Origin: Streptococcus suis
Lineage (GTDB): Bacteria > Bacillota > Bacilli > Lactobacillales > Streptococcaceae
Direction of reading: 5' to 3'
Length of the DNA stretch: 34,620 bases
Assembly (NCBI RefSeq): GCF_019794555.1
Contig: NZ_JAIMEP010000020.1
Span: 1-34,620, forward strand
Below are positions 1 through 7,479 of this stretch, piece by piece. The stretch's first letter is position 1. Each line of letters opens with the position of its first letter. Made by a program: the position numbers and the translations under genes. Under the pieces are notes generated by a model. The model saw only the letters and a program-made list of their open reading frames with translations. It did not search any database and was not told where the DNA came from.

Positions 1-115
1 CCCTTCCTCTCCCCGCTACCTCACGATAGTCAGGCTTGGGAGTCGCTTTGGGGTTCACCGGTAGCGGGTGTCCACAGAGGACTTTCACCTCAGATGTACG
101 ACATGCCCGTCGTAC
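1..115 (-). mobile_element. Group II intron, 5-prime end (partial; probably class C)
   Basis: Read on the minus strand, this GC-rich stretch begins with a hairpin (GTACGAC / GTCGTAC, 109-115 and 96-102) and then carries GAGGTGAAAGTCCTC (77-91), the GUGAAAGUCC type of motif found in domain I of bacterial group II introns. The first bases GTACG resemble the GUGYG intron start. It lies a few bases behind the terminator of the upstream minus-strand operon, which is where bacterial class C introns typically insert. Only domain I is in the window. The maturase/reverse transcriptase gene and domain V would lie beyond base 1. The family call comes from these motifs only, and the exact 5-prime boundary is inferred. 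Confidence 0.62.
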
Positions 116-117
116 AT

Positions 118-152
118 AAAAAAAACTTGAGCTTTTAAACTCAAGTTTTTTT
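118..152 (-). terminator. Rho-independent terminator of the DUF4097-pspC unit
   Basis: Perfect stem ACTTGAG / CTCAAGT extended by A and T runs (119-131 with 140-152, 8-nt loop). On the minus strand it ends in a long T run, just after the pspC stop codon. The T run also appears to be the 5-prime exon of the adjacent group II intron. Confidence 0.85.
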
Positions 153-155
153 GCA

Positions 156-428
156 TTATTCAAACCAAGATTTATGTATTTTCTCAGCATCTTTTATCTT
201 ACGCGGGCCAGTTCCATATTTCTCGGCATCCTTATCTTCCTTATATGGTAAGAAGTAAACTGCTGCTGCGTAAAGGGCGACTAACAAGATAAAAGATTTT
301 CCAAATAGAAGACCTGCTATGAAGAGGGCTCGAACAAGCCATGCTTCCCATCCTAATTTATGAGCAATGCCAGCAAGAACGCCAGACACAACTTTTCCCT
401 TTCTTACTCTATACAAATCAATTGACAT
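156..428 (-). CDS. PspC domain-containing small membrane protein
   Basis: Encodes 90 residues with a PspC-type domain. The N-terminus carries the typical run of a basic segment followed by GVLAGIAHKLGWE (about residues 17-29), then a hydrophobic membrane segment (about 32-60) and a charged tail. Family members are small membrane proteins often linked to envelope-stress responses; the role here is inferred. The start overlaps the end of the upstream DUF4097 gene by 11 bp, so the two are cotranscribed and probably translationally coupled. A terminator follows at once. Confidence 0.85.
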   Translation of the reverse strand: MSIDLYRVRKGKVVSGVLAGIAHKLGWEAWLVRALFIAGLLFGKSFILLVALYAAAVYFLPYKEDKDAEKYGTGPRKIKDAEKIHKSWFE

Positions 429-1179
429 CTTTTATTCCTTTCACATAAAAAGCACCTTGACCAGTCTGTGCTTTTATAAAGAGTAAATCATTTCCTGATT
501 TTTCAAATTGATAAGGACTATTTTTCTTTTTCCGATTGACTAAAACCTGACCTAATTGAGACTCAATCTGACCTCGAATTCCCTGCTCCTTCCCTGTTTG
601 TAAGGTTAAGGGCGCGTGTGCCAATTGCACATACAAATGTTGTGGGTAGCCACCGCAGGTTGTCAAGCGAATATCCTGTTGTTTTCTATCCCTTGAACTG
701 CGGATAGAAATATCTTCAAACGGCAAGTAGTCTAACCGGGCATCTGCTTGACCAAGTTCTACATCTAGTACTGACATCCATTCCTGGGGTAAGCTAATGG
801 TCAAGCGACAGGCCAAACTACTGTTGAAATATAGTCCTTTCTTTTCAACATAAAGACGGGGGAGCTTGTCTTCTGGCGCATCTTGATTATAAACAATTTC
901 TACGGTGATCTGTTCATTCTTAGACTTGGTTAGAGTCAGCCGCCCCTCGGATAATTTTAGAAAGAGTGATTCAATTCCATCAAATGAATAAGCCTGTTTC
1001 AGCTTTGAGGAAGCAAAGACCTTAAAACTTGGTAAGGTAAAATTCAATTTTGCTTTTTCTTCCACAAAAAGAAAGTCTGGTTCTTGATTCATTTCCTTAA
1101 AACAGGCGCGAGCCTCTTCCTTGGTCAAGACACCTTTTTCATATAACTCAATTAAGCGTTCTTCTCTCTTTTGCGCCAT
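418..1179 (-). CDS. DUF4097-like putative adhesin-fold protein
   Basis: Encodes 253 residues. The first ~35 form a short charged helical segment (LIELYEKGVLTKEEARACF) like the short helical modules that precede DUF4097 domains. The rest is beta-rich with repeated short strands, typical of DUF4097 beta-solenoid proteins. No signal peptide or membrane span is visible. The start is set by a GAGGTGA Shine-Dalgarno and an extended -10 box at 1202-1210. It is the first gene of a two-gene unit with pspC, a pairing that suggests a role in envelope-stress sensing (inference). Molecular function is unknown. Confidence 0.7.
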   Translation of the reverse strand: MAQKREERLIELYEKGVLTKEEARACFKEMNQEPDFLFVEEKAKLNFTLPSFKVFASSKLKQAYSFDGIESLFLKLSEGRLTLTKSKNEQITVEIVYNQDAPEDKLPRLYVEKKGLYFNSSLACRLTISLPQEWMSVLDVELGQADARLDYLPFEDISIRSSRDRKQQDIRLTTCGGYPQHLYVQLAHAPLTLQTGKEQGIRGQIESQLGQVLVNRKKKNSPYQFEKSGNDLLFIKAQTGQGAFYVKGIKDVN

Positions 1180-1201
1180 AGACTCACCTCAATTCCATAC
1201 T

Positions 1202-1210
1202 AGTATACCA
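1202..1210 (-). promoter_or_regulatory. Extended -10 promoter of the DUF4097-pspC unit
   Basis: TGGTATACT on the minus strand, 22 bp upstream of the start codon. No convincing -35 box was seen. Confidence 0.6.
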
Positions 1211-1221
1211 TATTTCCCAAC

Positions 1222-1247
1222 AAAAAAATCAGCCCAAGGACTGATTC
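1222..1247 (-). terminator. Terminator of the tex-sprT unit
   Basis: Stem AATCAG / CTGATT followed on the minus strand by seven T residues, immediately after the SprT-like stop codon. Confidence 0.8.
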
Positions 1248-1248
1248 T

Positions 1249-1683
1249 CTATTGTTTCAAAACGAGCTTTCCGTGACACTTCCCACACCGGTATTTCTTT
1301 AGATCAATGCGGCGCTTGCGCTGGTAGGTTTGGGCACAGGACTGACAGATATAAAGCAGACCAGGCTTGGCAGCTTGTTCCAGTTTGGGAGCATAGCGCA
1401 GGCCGTCCACCGCAGCCAGTAGTTCCTTGAAATCCCAGTCTCCGTGCCGATAGCCCTTCTTCTCATAGTAGAGATGGTAGTGACAGAGCTCGTGGCGGAC
1501 AATCTTCCGAAAGACTTCTAAACCTTGCTCCTCCAAATGCTTGGGATTAAAGTCCAAGTGGCCATCTTTAGGAAAAAAACGACCACCTGTCGACCGTAAT
1601 CGGCTATTCCAAAGAGCTACATGTCGAAATTCTTTACCAAAGTCCTCTACAGATACCTGCTGAACATACTCAGTGAGATTCAC
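1249..1683 (-). CDS. SprT family zinc metalloprotein
   Basis: Encodes 144 residues with the SprT-like zinc site HELCH (H64, E65, H68) and a C-terminal zinc ribbon with two CxxC pairs (C113/C116 and C133/C136). Length and layout fit the short firmicute SprT-like proteins, whose substrate is not established. The start codon is GTG at 1681-1683. It overlaps the end of tex by 14 bp, so translation is probably coupled to tex. A terminator follows directly. Confidence 0.88.
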   Translation of the reverse strand: MNLTEYVQQVSVEDFGKEFRHVALWNSRLRSTGGRFFPKDGHLDFNPKHLEEQGLEVFRKIVRHELCHYHLYYEKKGYRHGDWDFKELLAAVDGLRYAPKLEQAAKPGLLYICQSCAQTYQRKRRIDLKKYRCGKCHGKLVLKQ

Positions 1684-3799
1684 GGGGAGCCACCAAGGTC
1701 AAATTAACCTTCTCACGTTGCTGATCAAGTTTATGAACCCAAACTGTCACCACATCACCAACAGATACAACTTGACTTGGATGCTTGATGAAATTCTTAC
1801 TCATGTTTGATATATGAATCAGCCCATCTTCGTGAATACCAATGTCCACGAAAGCACCAAAGTCCACCACATTCCGGACCACACCTTCCAACTTCTGACC
1901 AATTTGCAAATCCTTAAAATCAAGAACATCTTGACGAAGAACTGGCGCTGCAAATTCATCACGCAAATCACGCCCAGGCTTGAGCAAGTCAGCGATAATA
2001 TCTTTCAACGTTTCCTGACCGACACCAATTTCCTCTGCCATCTCTGCAATAGAAATTTGTTTTAATTTTTCCTGCGAAGCAACATCTAAGTGGTCAATTT
2101 CTAGCAGTTTCAACAACATCTCTACAGCCTTATATGACTCTGGGTGCACACCAGTATTGTCCAAAAAGTTTGTTCCATCTGGAATACGCAAGAAACCAGC
2201 TGCCTGTTCAAAAGCCTTCTCTCCCAAGCGAGGAACTTTTTTAAGCTGTTGACGAGAAGTCAGAGCACCATTTTCTTCACGATACTTGACAATATTTTCT
2301 GAAATAGTTTTATTGAGACCAGCCACATGCGAAAGAAGAGCAGGACTTGCAGTATTGACATTGACCCCGACCTGGTTAACAACTGTATCAACGACAAAAT
2401 CTAGACTGTCAGACAAAAGTTTTTGATTGACATCATGTTGATACTGTCCAACACCAATCGATTTTGGATCAATTTTAACCAACTCAGCCAACGGGTCTTG
2501 CAGACGGCGTGCGATGGAAATAGCAGAGCGTTTTTCTACCGTTAGGTCTGGAAATTCAGTTCGAGCCAGTTCAGATGCGGAGTAGACAGAAGCTCCACTC
2601 TCATTTACAATTACGTAAGAAACCGTCGGAAAATCTTTCAACAAATCAGCAACGAAAGCTTCCGATTCTCGGCTAGCTGTCCCATTCCCAATGGCAATAA
2701 TTTCCACCTGGTATTGACCAATTAAGTTGGCCAACTCTTCCTTTGCCTGAGCAATCTGGGCCTGAGAAGCTGGCTTGACTGGATGAATCACTTGTGTCGT
2801 CAGTAGCTTACCAGTCTGATCTACGACAGCTAACTTAGCACCAGTACGAAAGGCAGGGTCGAAACCCAAGACCATTTTTCCTTTTAATGGTGGAACGAGA
2901 AGCAAGTTCCGAAGATTGTCTGAAAAGAGAGCAATCGCCCCTTCTTCTGCACTTTCTGTCAACTCTGTCCGAACGCGACGCTCCATTGCTGGGATAATTT
3001 TTTTCTTAACTGCCTGATTGATTGCATCTGCTATATAAGCATTTTTCTGCGGAAAGCGAACTTCAAAGAAACGAATCATCTTATCCAAATTGTGTTCAAA
3101 ATGAACTTTAAGTACGCCCAATTTTTCTCCACGATTCAAAGCTAAGGTACGATAACCCTGCATTTTCGCAACTTTTTCAGAAAATTCGTAATACATTTGG
3201 AACACAAACTTTTCATCAGCAGCTTGGTCTTTTAATTCAGAATAGAGACTCGAATTTGATTGAATTTCATGATAGGTCCATGCACGGAGCTTTGGATCTT
3301 CCGAAATAGCTTCTACAAGAATATCAACTGCTCCTGTAAGACAAGCTTCAGCCGTGCCAAACCCTTCACAAACAAAATGAGCTACTTGATTTTCCAAATC
3401 TGCTACGTTTTGTAAAATAAGACGGGCTAGAGGGAATAAGCCAGCTTCACGAGCTATTGTGGCCTTTGTGCGACGTTTTTCTTTATAAGGTAAATACAGT
3501 TCTTCCACATCCGCTAACTTTTCTGCTTCTTCAATCGCTTGACGGAGCTGATCGGTTAATTTCCCTTGTTCTTCAATCTTTGCTAGAACCGTCGCCTTAC
3601 GCTCAGCCAGAGCTGTTAAAGCCTTGTCACGATCAATAATTGATTTGATGACCACTTCGTCGAGGTTTCCTGTTGCTTCCTTACGATATCGGGCAATAAA
3701 AGGAATGGTATTTCCCTCTGCTGTGAGCGTCAAGACTGTATCAATTTGTTTTAAACTAACACCCAATTCTTGGGCAATTTTCAAATATTTTTCTTCCAT
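1670..3799 (-). CDS. tex: Tex family RNA-binding transcription accessory protein
   Basis: Encodes about 709 residues with the full Tex architecture: N-terminal helical Tex region including the [12 protein letters not shown] motif (about residue 33), a YqgF/RNase H-like domain in the middle (around [17 protein letters not shown]), helix-hairpin-helix segments ([19 protein letters not shown]) and a C-terminal S1 RNA-binding domain (about 635-705, [14 protein letters not shown]). The ATG at 3799 is chosen over an in-frame GTG at 3805. The -10 box at 3807-3812 puts the predicted transcript start at about 3799-3800, so the mRNA is probably leaderless. It is cotranscribed with the SprT-like gene, with which it overlaps. 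Confidence 0.93.
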   Translation of the reverse strand: MEEKYLKIAQELGVSLKQIDTVLTLTAEGNTIPFIARYRKEATGNLDEVVIKSIIDRDKALTALAERKATVLAKIEEQGKLTDQLRQAIEEAEKLADVEELYLPYKEKRRTKATIAREAGLFPLARLILQNVADLENQVAHFVCEGFGTAEACLTGAVDILVEAISEDPKLRAWTYHEIQSNSSLYSELKDQAADEKFVFQMYYEFSEKVAKMQGYRTLALNRGEKLGVLKVHFEHNLDKMIRFFEVRFPQKNAYIADAINQAVKKKIIPAMERRVRTELTESAEEGAIALFSDNLRNLLLVPPLKGKMVLGFDPAFRTGAKLAVVDQTGKLLTTQVIHPVKPASQAQIAQAKEELANLIGQYQVEIIAIGNGTASRESEAFVADLLKDFPTVSYVIVNESGASVYSASELARTEFPDLTVEKRSAISIARRLQDPLAELVKIDPKSIGVGQYQHDVNQKLLSDSLDFVVDTVVNQVGVNVNTASPALLSHVAGLNKTISENIVKYREENGALTSRQQLKKVPRLGEKAFEQAAGFLRIPDGTNFLDNTGVHPESYKAVEMLLKLLEIDHLDVASQEKLKQISIAEMAEEIGVGQETLKDIIADLLKPGRDLRDEFAAPVLRQDVLDFKDLQIGQKLEGVVRNVVDFGAFVDIGIHEDGLIHISNMSKNFIKHPSQVVSVGDVVTVWVHKLDQQREKVNLTLVAPRESH

Positions 3800-3806
3800 A
3801 AACACT

Positions 3807-3815
3807 ATTATAGCA
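3807..3815 (-). promoter_or_regulatory. Extended -10 promoter of tex, 7 nt from its ATG
   Basis: TGCTATAAT on the minus strand. Only seven bases separate the box from the ATG at 3799, so no Shine-Dalgarno can be transcribed. Confidence 0.65.
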
Positions 3816-3935
3816 CGAAATCGGCCTTGGTTGACAACAGAAAAAAGGAGCTTTTAAATTCTCTTTTACCACAGGTTTGTAACTCCTACTAGAAATTTTG
3901 GGGGAATTTTATTTGAATGGAATCGTGTCTAATTC

Positions 3936-3964
3936 TTGAAAACCATACCATATTTTTATACAAT
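3936..3964 (+). promoter_or_regulatory. Promoter of the deoxynucleoside kinase gene
   Basis: TTGAAA (3936-3941), 17-bp spacer, TACAAT (3959-3964). It overlaps the first codons of the longest open frame, which supports the downstream start at 3993. Confidence 0.75.
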
Positions 3965-3992
3965 GAGAACGTTAGAAAAAGAGAGGAGCATT

Positions 3993-4640
3993 ATGTTGAT
4001 TGTATTAGCCGGAACGATTGGAGCAGGAAAAAGCTCATTAGCTACAGCTCTCGGAGAACATCTCGGAACCGATGTTTTTTATGAAGCTGTTGATCAAAAC
4101 CCTGTTTTGGACTTGTACTACCAAGATCCTGAGAAATACGCATTTTTATTACAGATTTACTTTTTAAACAAACGATTCCAATCCATTAAAGAGGCCTACC
4201 GAGCAGATAATAATATTCTAGATCGTTCTATTTTTGAGGATGAGTTATTTCTAACTCTTAATTATCAAAATGGCAATGTCACAAAAATGGAGCTCGAAAT
4301 CTATAAAGAATTATTAGCAAATATGCTGGAGGAACTAGAAGGGATGCCTAAGAAATCTCCAGATTTATTGGTTTACATCGATGTTTCTCTTGAAACCATG
4401 TTGAGTCGAATCCAACTGCGTGGTCGCTCTTACGAACAGGTAACAGCAAATCCTGAACTTCTTGAGTATTATAAACAGGTCCATTCTGCCTATCCAAGTT
4501 GGTACCAAGATTATAAAGCCTCTCCTAAAATCCGAATTGATGGAAATCAGTTCGATTTTGTAAACAATCCACAAGATTTAGAAACTGTGCTTATGACAAT
4601 TGATCATGAATTAAACCGTTTGGGGCTTTTAGAAAAATAA
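3993..4640 (+). CDS. Deoxynucleoside kinase (dAK/dGK type)
   Basis: Encodes 215 residues. Members phosphorylate deoxynucleosides (often deoxyadenosine or deoxyguanosine) in cytosolic nucleotide salvage. Visible features are a P-loop GTIGAGKSS (residues 7-15), the DRS motif in LDRSIFED (about 80) and an arginine-rich lid (RIQLRGRSYEQ, about 139). Start 3993 is preferred to 3936 because AGGAG lies at 3984-3988 and a good promoter overlaps the longer frame. It is monocistronic, with its own promoter and a shared bidirectional terminator. Substrate preference cannot be read from sequence. Confidence 0.88.
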   Translation: MLIVLAGTIGAGKSSLATALGEHLGTDVFYEAVDQNPVLDLYYQDPEKYAFLLQIYFLNKRFQSIKEAYRADNNILDRSIFEDELFLTLNYQNGNVTKMELEIYKELLANMLEELEGMPKKSPDLLVYIDVSLETMLSRIQLRGRSYEQVTANPELLEYYKQVHSAYPSWYQDYKASPKIRIDGNQFDFVNNPQDLETVLMTIDHELNRLGLLEK

Positions 4641-4652
4641 TTCTCCAGATAG

Positions 4653-4690
4653 AAAACAATCCAAGCTAATCATAGCTCGGATTGTTTTTT
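4653..4690. terminator. Bidirectional terminator between the kinase gene and queT
   Basis: Stem AACAATCC / GGATTGTT (4655-4662 with 4679-4686) with an inner AGCTA / TAGCT stem. A run of A on the left and T on the right serve the convergent genes. Confidence 0.85.
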
Positions 4691-4692
4691 TA

Positions 4693-5214
4693 TTATAAAC
4701 GTGTGTATCCTGGAATACGTTTCATCACTGATTCAATAACAACTGCCCCAATTAACAGGGATAACAATTCACCTAAACCTGTCGTTAGCCAAGTCAAGAA
4801 GAAAGGTGCTTGATACATGATGTTTAGTTCTAATGCAATGGTAAACATCGTTGCAGCAAAGAAAAATGAAAAATAGAAAAATGCTTTGTTCATCCAGCCA
4901 TTAAAAAGATATTCTTTTTTATAGCGTTCAAACAAAAGGACACCGATACTTACAAAGAGTAAGGTAGAGAGTCCACCAACCAGTAGATCAACAACCCCAT
5001 ATACCATCAGATTGGAAATCATACATCCAATCGTCACAGCAAGAATATATTTTTTATGATAAAAACCTAAAAAATTCAACATTTCTGAAATTCGGAACTG
5101 TACAGCACCAAACGAAATGGCATTTAAAGGTGGGGTAACAGTTAGTGCAATATAAATTGCAGCAACAAGAGCAACTTCCGCCAAATCACGGGCGGACCAT
5201 TTAGATGTATTCAT
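4693..5214 (-). CDS. queT: QueT family queuosine-precursor transporter
   Basis: Encodes 173 residues, strongly hydrophobic with about five membrane segments. The N-terminal pattern SARDLAEVALVAAIYIALTV and the internal NAISFGAVQFRISEML are typical of QueT (COG4708), the substrate-binding subunit of an energy-coupling-factor transporter for queuosine precursors. A preQ1-II riboswitch in its leader strongly supports the assignment. AAAGGAGA lies 8 nt upstream of the start and is part of the riboswitch. It converges with the upstream kinase gene on a shared terminator. The ECF energising module is not in the window. Confidence 0.93.
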   Translation of the reverse strand: MNTSKWSARDLAEVALVAAIYIALTVTPPLNAISFGAVQFRISEMLNFLGFYHKKYILAVTIGCMISNLMVYGVVDLLVGGLSTLLFVSIGVLLFERYKKEYLFNGWMNKAFFYFSFFFAATMFTIALELNIMYQAPFFLTWLTTGLGELLSLLIGAVVIESVMKRIPGYTRL

Positions 5215-5219
5215 CCTGA

Positions 5220-5300
5220 TTCTCCTTTAGCAAAATGCTTGTAATATGCTTGGGTAAAGTGAGTAAGCCCCAAGGGTTGTTGCACATAACTGTCAACAAC
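5220..5300 (-). promoter_or_regulatory. preQ1-II (COG4708) riboswitch
   Basis: On the minus strand the leader reads CTTGG...CCAAG (stem at about 5270-5274 with 5247-5251), then CATATTACAAGC, a short hairpin and AAAGGAGAA at the ribosome-binding site. This matches the remembered preQ1-II consensus in order and spacing. A further stem GTTGTTG / CAACAAC (5276-5282 and 5294-5300) at the predicted 5-prime end corresponds to the variable upstream P1 hairpin. In this class, ligand binding hides the Shine-Dalgarno, repressing queT translation. Confidence 0.9.
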
Positions 5301-5307
5301 GTTGATA

Positions 5308-5316
5308 AGTATAGCA
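5308..5316 (-). promoter_or_regulatory. Extended -10 promoter of queT
   Basis: TGCTATACT on the minus strand. The predicted transcript start, near 5301, coincides with the first base of the P1 stem of the riboswitch. Confidence 0.65.
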
Positions 5317-5331
5317 TATTTTATTAAAAAA

Positions 5332-5340
5332 TGATAGACT
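5332..5340 (+). promoter_or_regulatory. Weak extended -10 candidate for the gtrA-like gene
   Basis: TGATAGACT, ending 6 nt before the ATG at 5347. TAGACT is a poor match to TATAAT and no -35 is convincing, so this is a low-confidence site. Confidence 0.3.
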
Positions 5341-5346
5341 TGACGT

Positions 5347-5784
5347 ATGAAAAATATTATGAAAAAAACATTCCAGAACGAAGTTATCCTTTATTTAATA
5401 TTTGGTGTTGCTACAACCTTAGTGTATATGGTCGCCCGTATCCTATTATTTGCCTTTCTCAATCAAGTGGTCCTTGTTGCTTTTCTTGCCAATGTTATCG
5501 CCATATTGTTTGCATTTATTACAAATGACCAAATCGTCTTTCGGCAAGAATCTAGGGGATGGGAGAAAAGACTTCTTAAGTTTGTATCTGCCAGACTCGT
5601 TACTATGGGACTAGATATGCTTTTGGCATTTCTCTTTGTACAGGCTTTCCCAGGTATTATCGGTCAATTTGTAAACAATGACCTTTCCCTTGTCAATGCC
5701 ATCGCAACACTCTTCTCACAAGTCTTAGTGATTGTACTCAATTATGTATTGAGTAAACTGTTTGTATTTAATCAACAGAAATAA
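5347..5784 (+). CDS. GtrA family membrane protein
   Basis: Encodes 145 residues with four membrane segments (about 13-35, 39-58, 78-100 and 114-138) and the family-typical FGVATTLVYMVARILLF and FITNDQIVF segments. GtrA-like proteins are proposed to move lipid-linked sugars across the membrane in wall-polysaccharide or teichoic-acid decoration; the substrate here is unknown. The start at 5347 has no Shine-Dalgarno. An in-frame ATG at 5359 also lacks one. It is divergent from queT and separated from the next gene by a bidirectional terminator. Confidence 0.85.
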   Translation: MKNIMKKTFQNEVILYLIFGVATTLVYMVARILLFAFLNQVVLVAFLANVIAILFAFITNDQIVFRQESRGWEKRLLKFVSARLVTMGLDMLLAFLFVQAFPGIIGQFVNNDLSLVNAIATLFSQVLVIVLNYVLSKLFVFNQQK

Positions 5785-5880
5785 ATTTTCAATGAGTAAA
5801 ATAGTTCAATAAATAATATCAATATAAAAACGGTTTCCATGTTTATTATGTCTTAAAGTATGCAGAAATTCTTCATTTAT

Positions 5881-5905
5881 AAAAAGCCTCAGCAGAAGGC
5901 TTTTT
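5881..5905. terminator. Bidirectional terminator
   Basis: AAAAAGCC / GGCTTTTT with a 9-nt loop, between the convergent gtrA-like and phosphatase-fold genes. The minus-strand stop codon lies in its T run. The 96 bp before it (5785-5880) hold nothing recognised. Confidence 0.85.
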
Positions 5906-6638
5906 ATAATTGAATAAACTCCTCAAAACTCAAGACAGCAATCAATTGAGGTCTACTGCTACCATCTGGCTTAAAAATAATTGTTGTTCCTGCAGGTGGA
6001 TAAAAACCAAATGCCTTATCAAATTTTCCTTGATGGGTAAATAGAAAGGTAGATTTGCCACTTTCTGGAACCTTTACGACCCTATTTCTCAAATTCTGAA
6101 GAGAAATCTCCAATTCTTTCTGATTGTTAAAGTTTAACGAACCAGTTAAATCACGCGAAATTTCAATTGGTAAATCAAAAGCCGCCTCAGCATGCTGCCA
6201 TACAAAATAGTATTCTGACGATAGAATATGGTCAATTTGAATATCTAGCTGCTTTACCTTATTGCCGTATTCAAGCATTCTTTCTATACTTGTTGTAGAA
6301 ATTCGTTGCCCATCATCAATCACTTTTCCATCCAACGTAGGCGAGATTTTCGAAGCTCCACCCCCTGCCCCTGTATATCGAAACACAATAACATAACCAC
6401 CTTCTGCTAATGCTTCAGATAAATTAGCAGGATTTTGAGGATTTTCAAAATTAATAGGTCCACTTTCGGCAACAAGCCTCTCCTCTAACACACTCATAGT
6501 TTGAGGCTGATTCTTACTAGATGTCAAATTTGATTTAGGCAGAACTACACTTGAAAAGGATAAAATCATCACCCCCGCAAAGATTAGAATCAAACAATAG
6601 AATATGACATTTTTAGTAATCCTAAATAATCTATGCAT
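5904..6638 (-). CDS. Membrane-anchored histidine-phosphatase-fold protein, catalytic residues altered
   Basis: Encodes 244 residues: one N-terminal membrane segment (about 11-30), a linker, then a domain from about residue 75 with the order of the histidine phosphatase (phosphoglycerate-mutase-like) superfamily. Matching blocks are ALAEGGYVIVFRYTGAG, DDGQRIS, LSSEYYFVWQHAEAAF, FTHQGKF and IFKPDG. The canonical RHG/RHT nucleophile is replaced: R87-Y88-T89. The arginine expected in the SSxYxR block is F145. The second histidine (H202) is kept. It is therefore probably a non-catalytic relative, unless it acts by another mechanism. GGAGG precedes the start, and TTGTAA/TAAAAT lie upstream. It appears monocistronic. 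Confidence 0.7.
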   Translation of the reverse strand: MHRLFRITKNVIFYCLILIFAGVMILSFSSVVLPKSNLTSSKNQPQTMSVLEERLVAESGPINFENPQNPANLSEALAEGGYVIVFRYTGAGGGASKISPTLDGKVIDDGQRISTTSIERMLEYGNKVKQLDIQIDHILSSEYYFVWQHAEAAFDLPIEISRDLTGSLNFNNQKELEISLQNLRNRVVKVPESGKSTFLFTHQGKFDKAFGFYPPAGTTIIFKPDGSSRPQLIAVLSFEEFIQL

Positions 6639-6668
6639 GATTACTTACCTCCAACTACTTTTTATTTT

Positions 6669-6697
6669 ATTTTATCACTAGTTAGTATATTTTACAA
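6669..6697 (-). promoter_or_regulatory. Promoter of the phosphatase-fold gene
   Basis: On the minus strand: TTGTAA (6692-6697), 17-bp spacer, TAAAAT (6669-6674), with TG before the -10 box. Confidence 0.65.
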
Positions 6698-6801
6698 ATA
6701 TCTGATTCATCAATTTTTATGTAAATCTATAAATAATATATTTTGTCTCTGGTCATAGCATTATTAAAGTACGGTTGTAGATTATAATAAAAAGAACTAT
6801 T

Positions 6802-6839
6802 AGTTTAATGTATAATACTTACATATTATACATTAAACT
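6802..6839. promoter_or_regulatory. Perfect 16-bp-arm dyad over the -10 box (operator candidate)
   Basis: AGTTTAATGTATAATA (6802-6817) and its exact inverse (6824-6839) flank a 6-nt centre. The left arm contains TATAAT at 6811-6816 and the right arm contains the same box on the other strand. It stands 43 bp before the start of the 198-residue protein gene. A second, imperfect hairpin (about 6836-6862, built on CTCTCTT/AAGAGAG) with a T run at 6866-6871 follows in the leader, just before the GGAGG ribosome-binding site. Confidence 0.6.
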
Positions 6840-6882
6840 CTCTTGAAAAGAGAGAGAGTTTAAAATTTTTTGGAGGTTAATG

Positions 6883-7479
6883 ATGTCACAACCTATTGAA
6901 ATCCCGCTCATAAGAGATGAAGGTATCCTAAAACTTTTCCTATATCGTCTTCATGAGACTAGTTTTAGCACAACTGACTATGGAAATATACAAGGAACTA
7001 GCGACAGTAACCAGCGTCTAAACATCACATTTGAAAAAGAAGGTTCCTACAGTATTAAGATTTATTCTATCCTAGACCAACACGAAAAGCTTATGTTAGA
7101 AGCTAACCATGCAGAACCAAGTAATCAACAAATACTAGCTACTATCCAAAGGTGGATAACAGATAATAATATCGAAATTGCTAAACATTTGGACTCATCA
7201 AGAGATGTTGATAGGGAACTCACTAAATTTGACCGTGTTCTAAAAAACTTCTGCAACCTTAACCATATTAAGTGTAAAGAAGTAGATTCTACGGGAAATG
7301 GTGTCAGAGATTGCCATATAATCACTTCTGGTGAGAAACCACTGACTATCACTTCCTTTTATAACGGTACTATCATGACTCAGGGATCTTATTCTAAATA
7401 CCACGAGGAATTTTGGAAACTATACCTTGAAATACAAGAAAAAACATTGGAGAACAAAAATGAAAAAGAATCTTATTAA
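6883..7479 (+). CDS. Uncharacterised protein, translationally coupled to the surface protein gene
   Basis: Encodes 198 residues; no signal peptide and no membrane segment. The C-terminal part contains PLTITSFYNGTIMTQGS followed by a short helix, which loosely recalls the strand-turn-strand-helix repeat in the N-terminal domains of RnlA-type RNase toxins. That likeness is from memory and weak. GGAGG (6872-6876) lies 6 nt before the ATG at 6883; the adjacent in-frame ATG at 6880 is only 3 nt away. The end overlaps the start of the LPXTG protein gene by 20 bp, so the two form one unit. I do not recognise a function. Confidence 0.75.
   Translation: MSQPIEIPLIRDEGILKLFLYRLHETSFSTTDYGNIQGTSDSNQRLNITFEKEGSYSIKIYSILDQHEKLMLEANHAEPSNQQILATIQRWITDNNIEIAKHLDSSRDVDRELTKFDRVLKNFCNLNHIKCKEVDSTGNGVRDCHIITSGEKPLTITSFYNGTIMTQGSYSKYHEEFWKLYLEIQEKTLENKNEKESY

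Noticed and set aside
5331..5528. Alternative open frame of 65 codons starting 16 bp before the gtrA-like start
   Set aside because: It reads the same DNA out of frame with a clear GtrA membrane protein and has no ribosome-binding site or family-like sequence.
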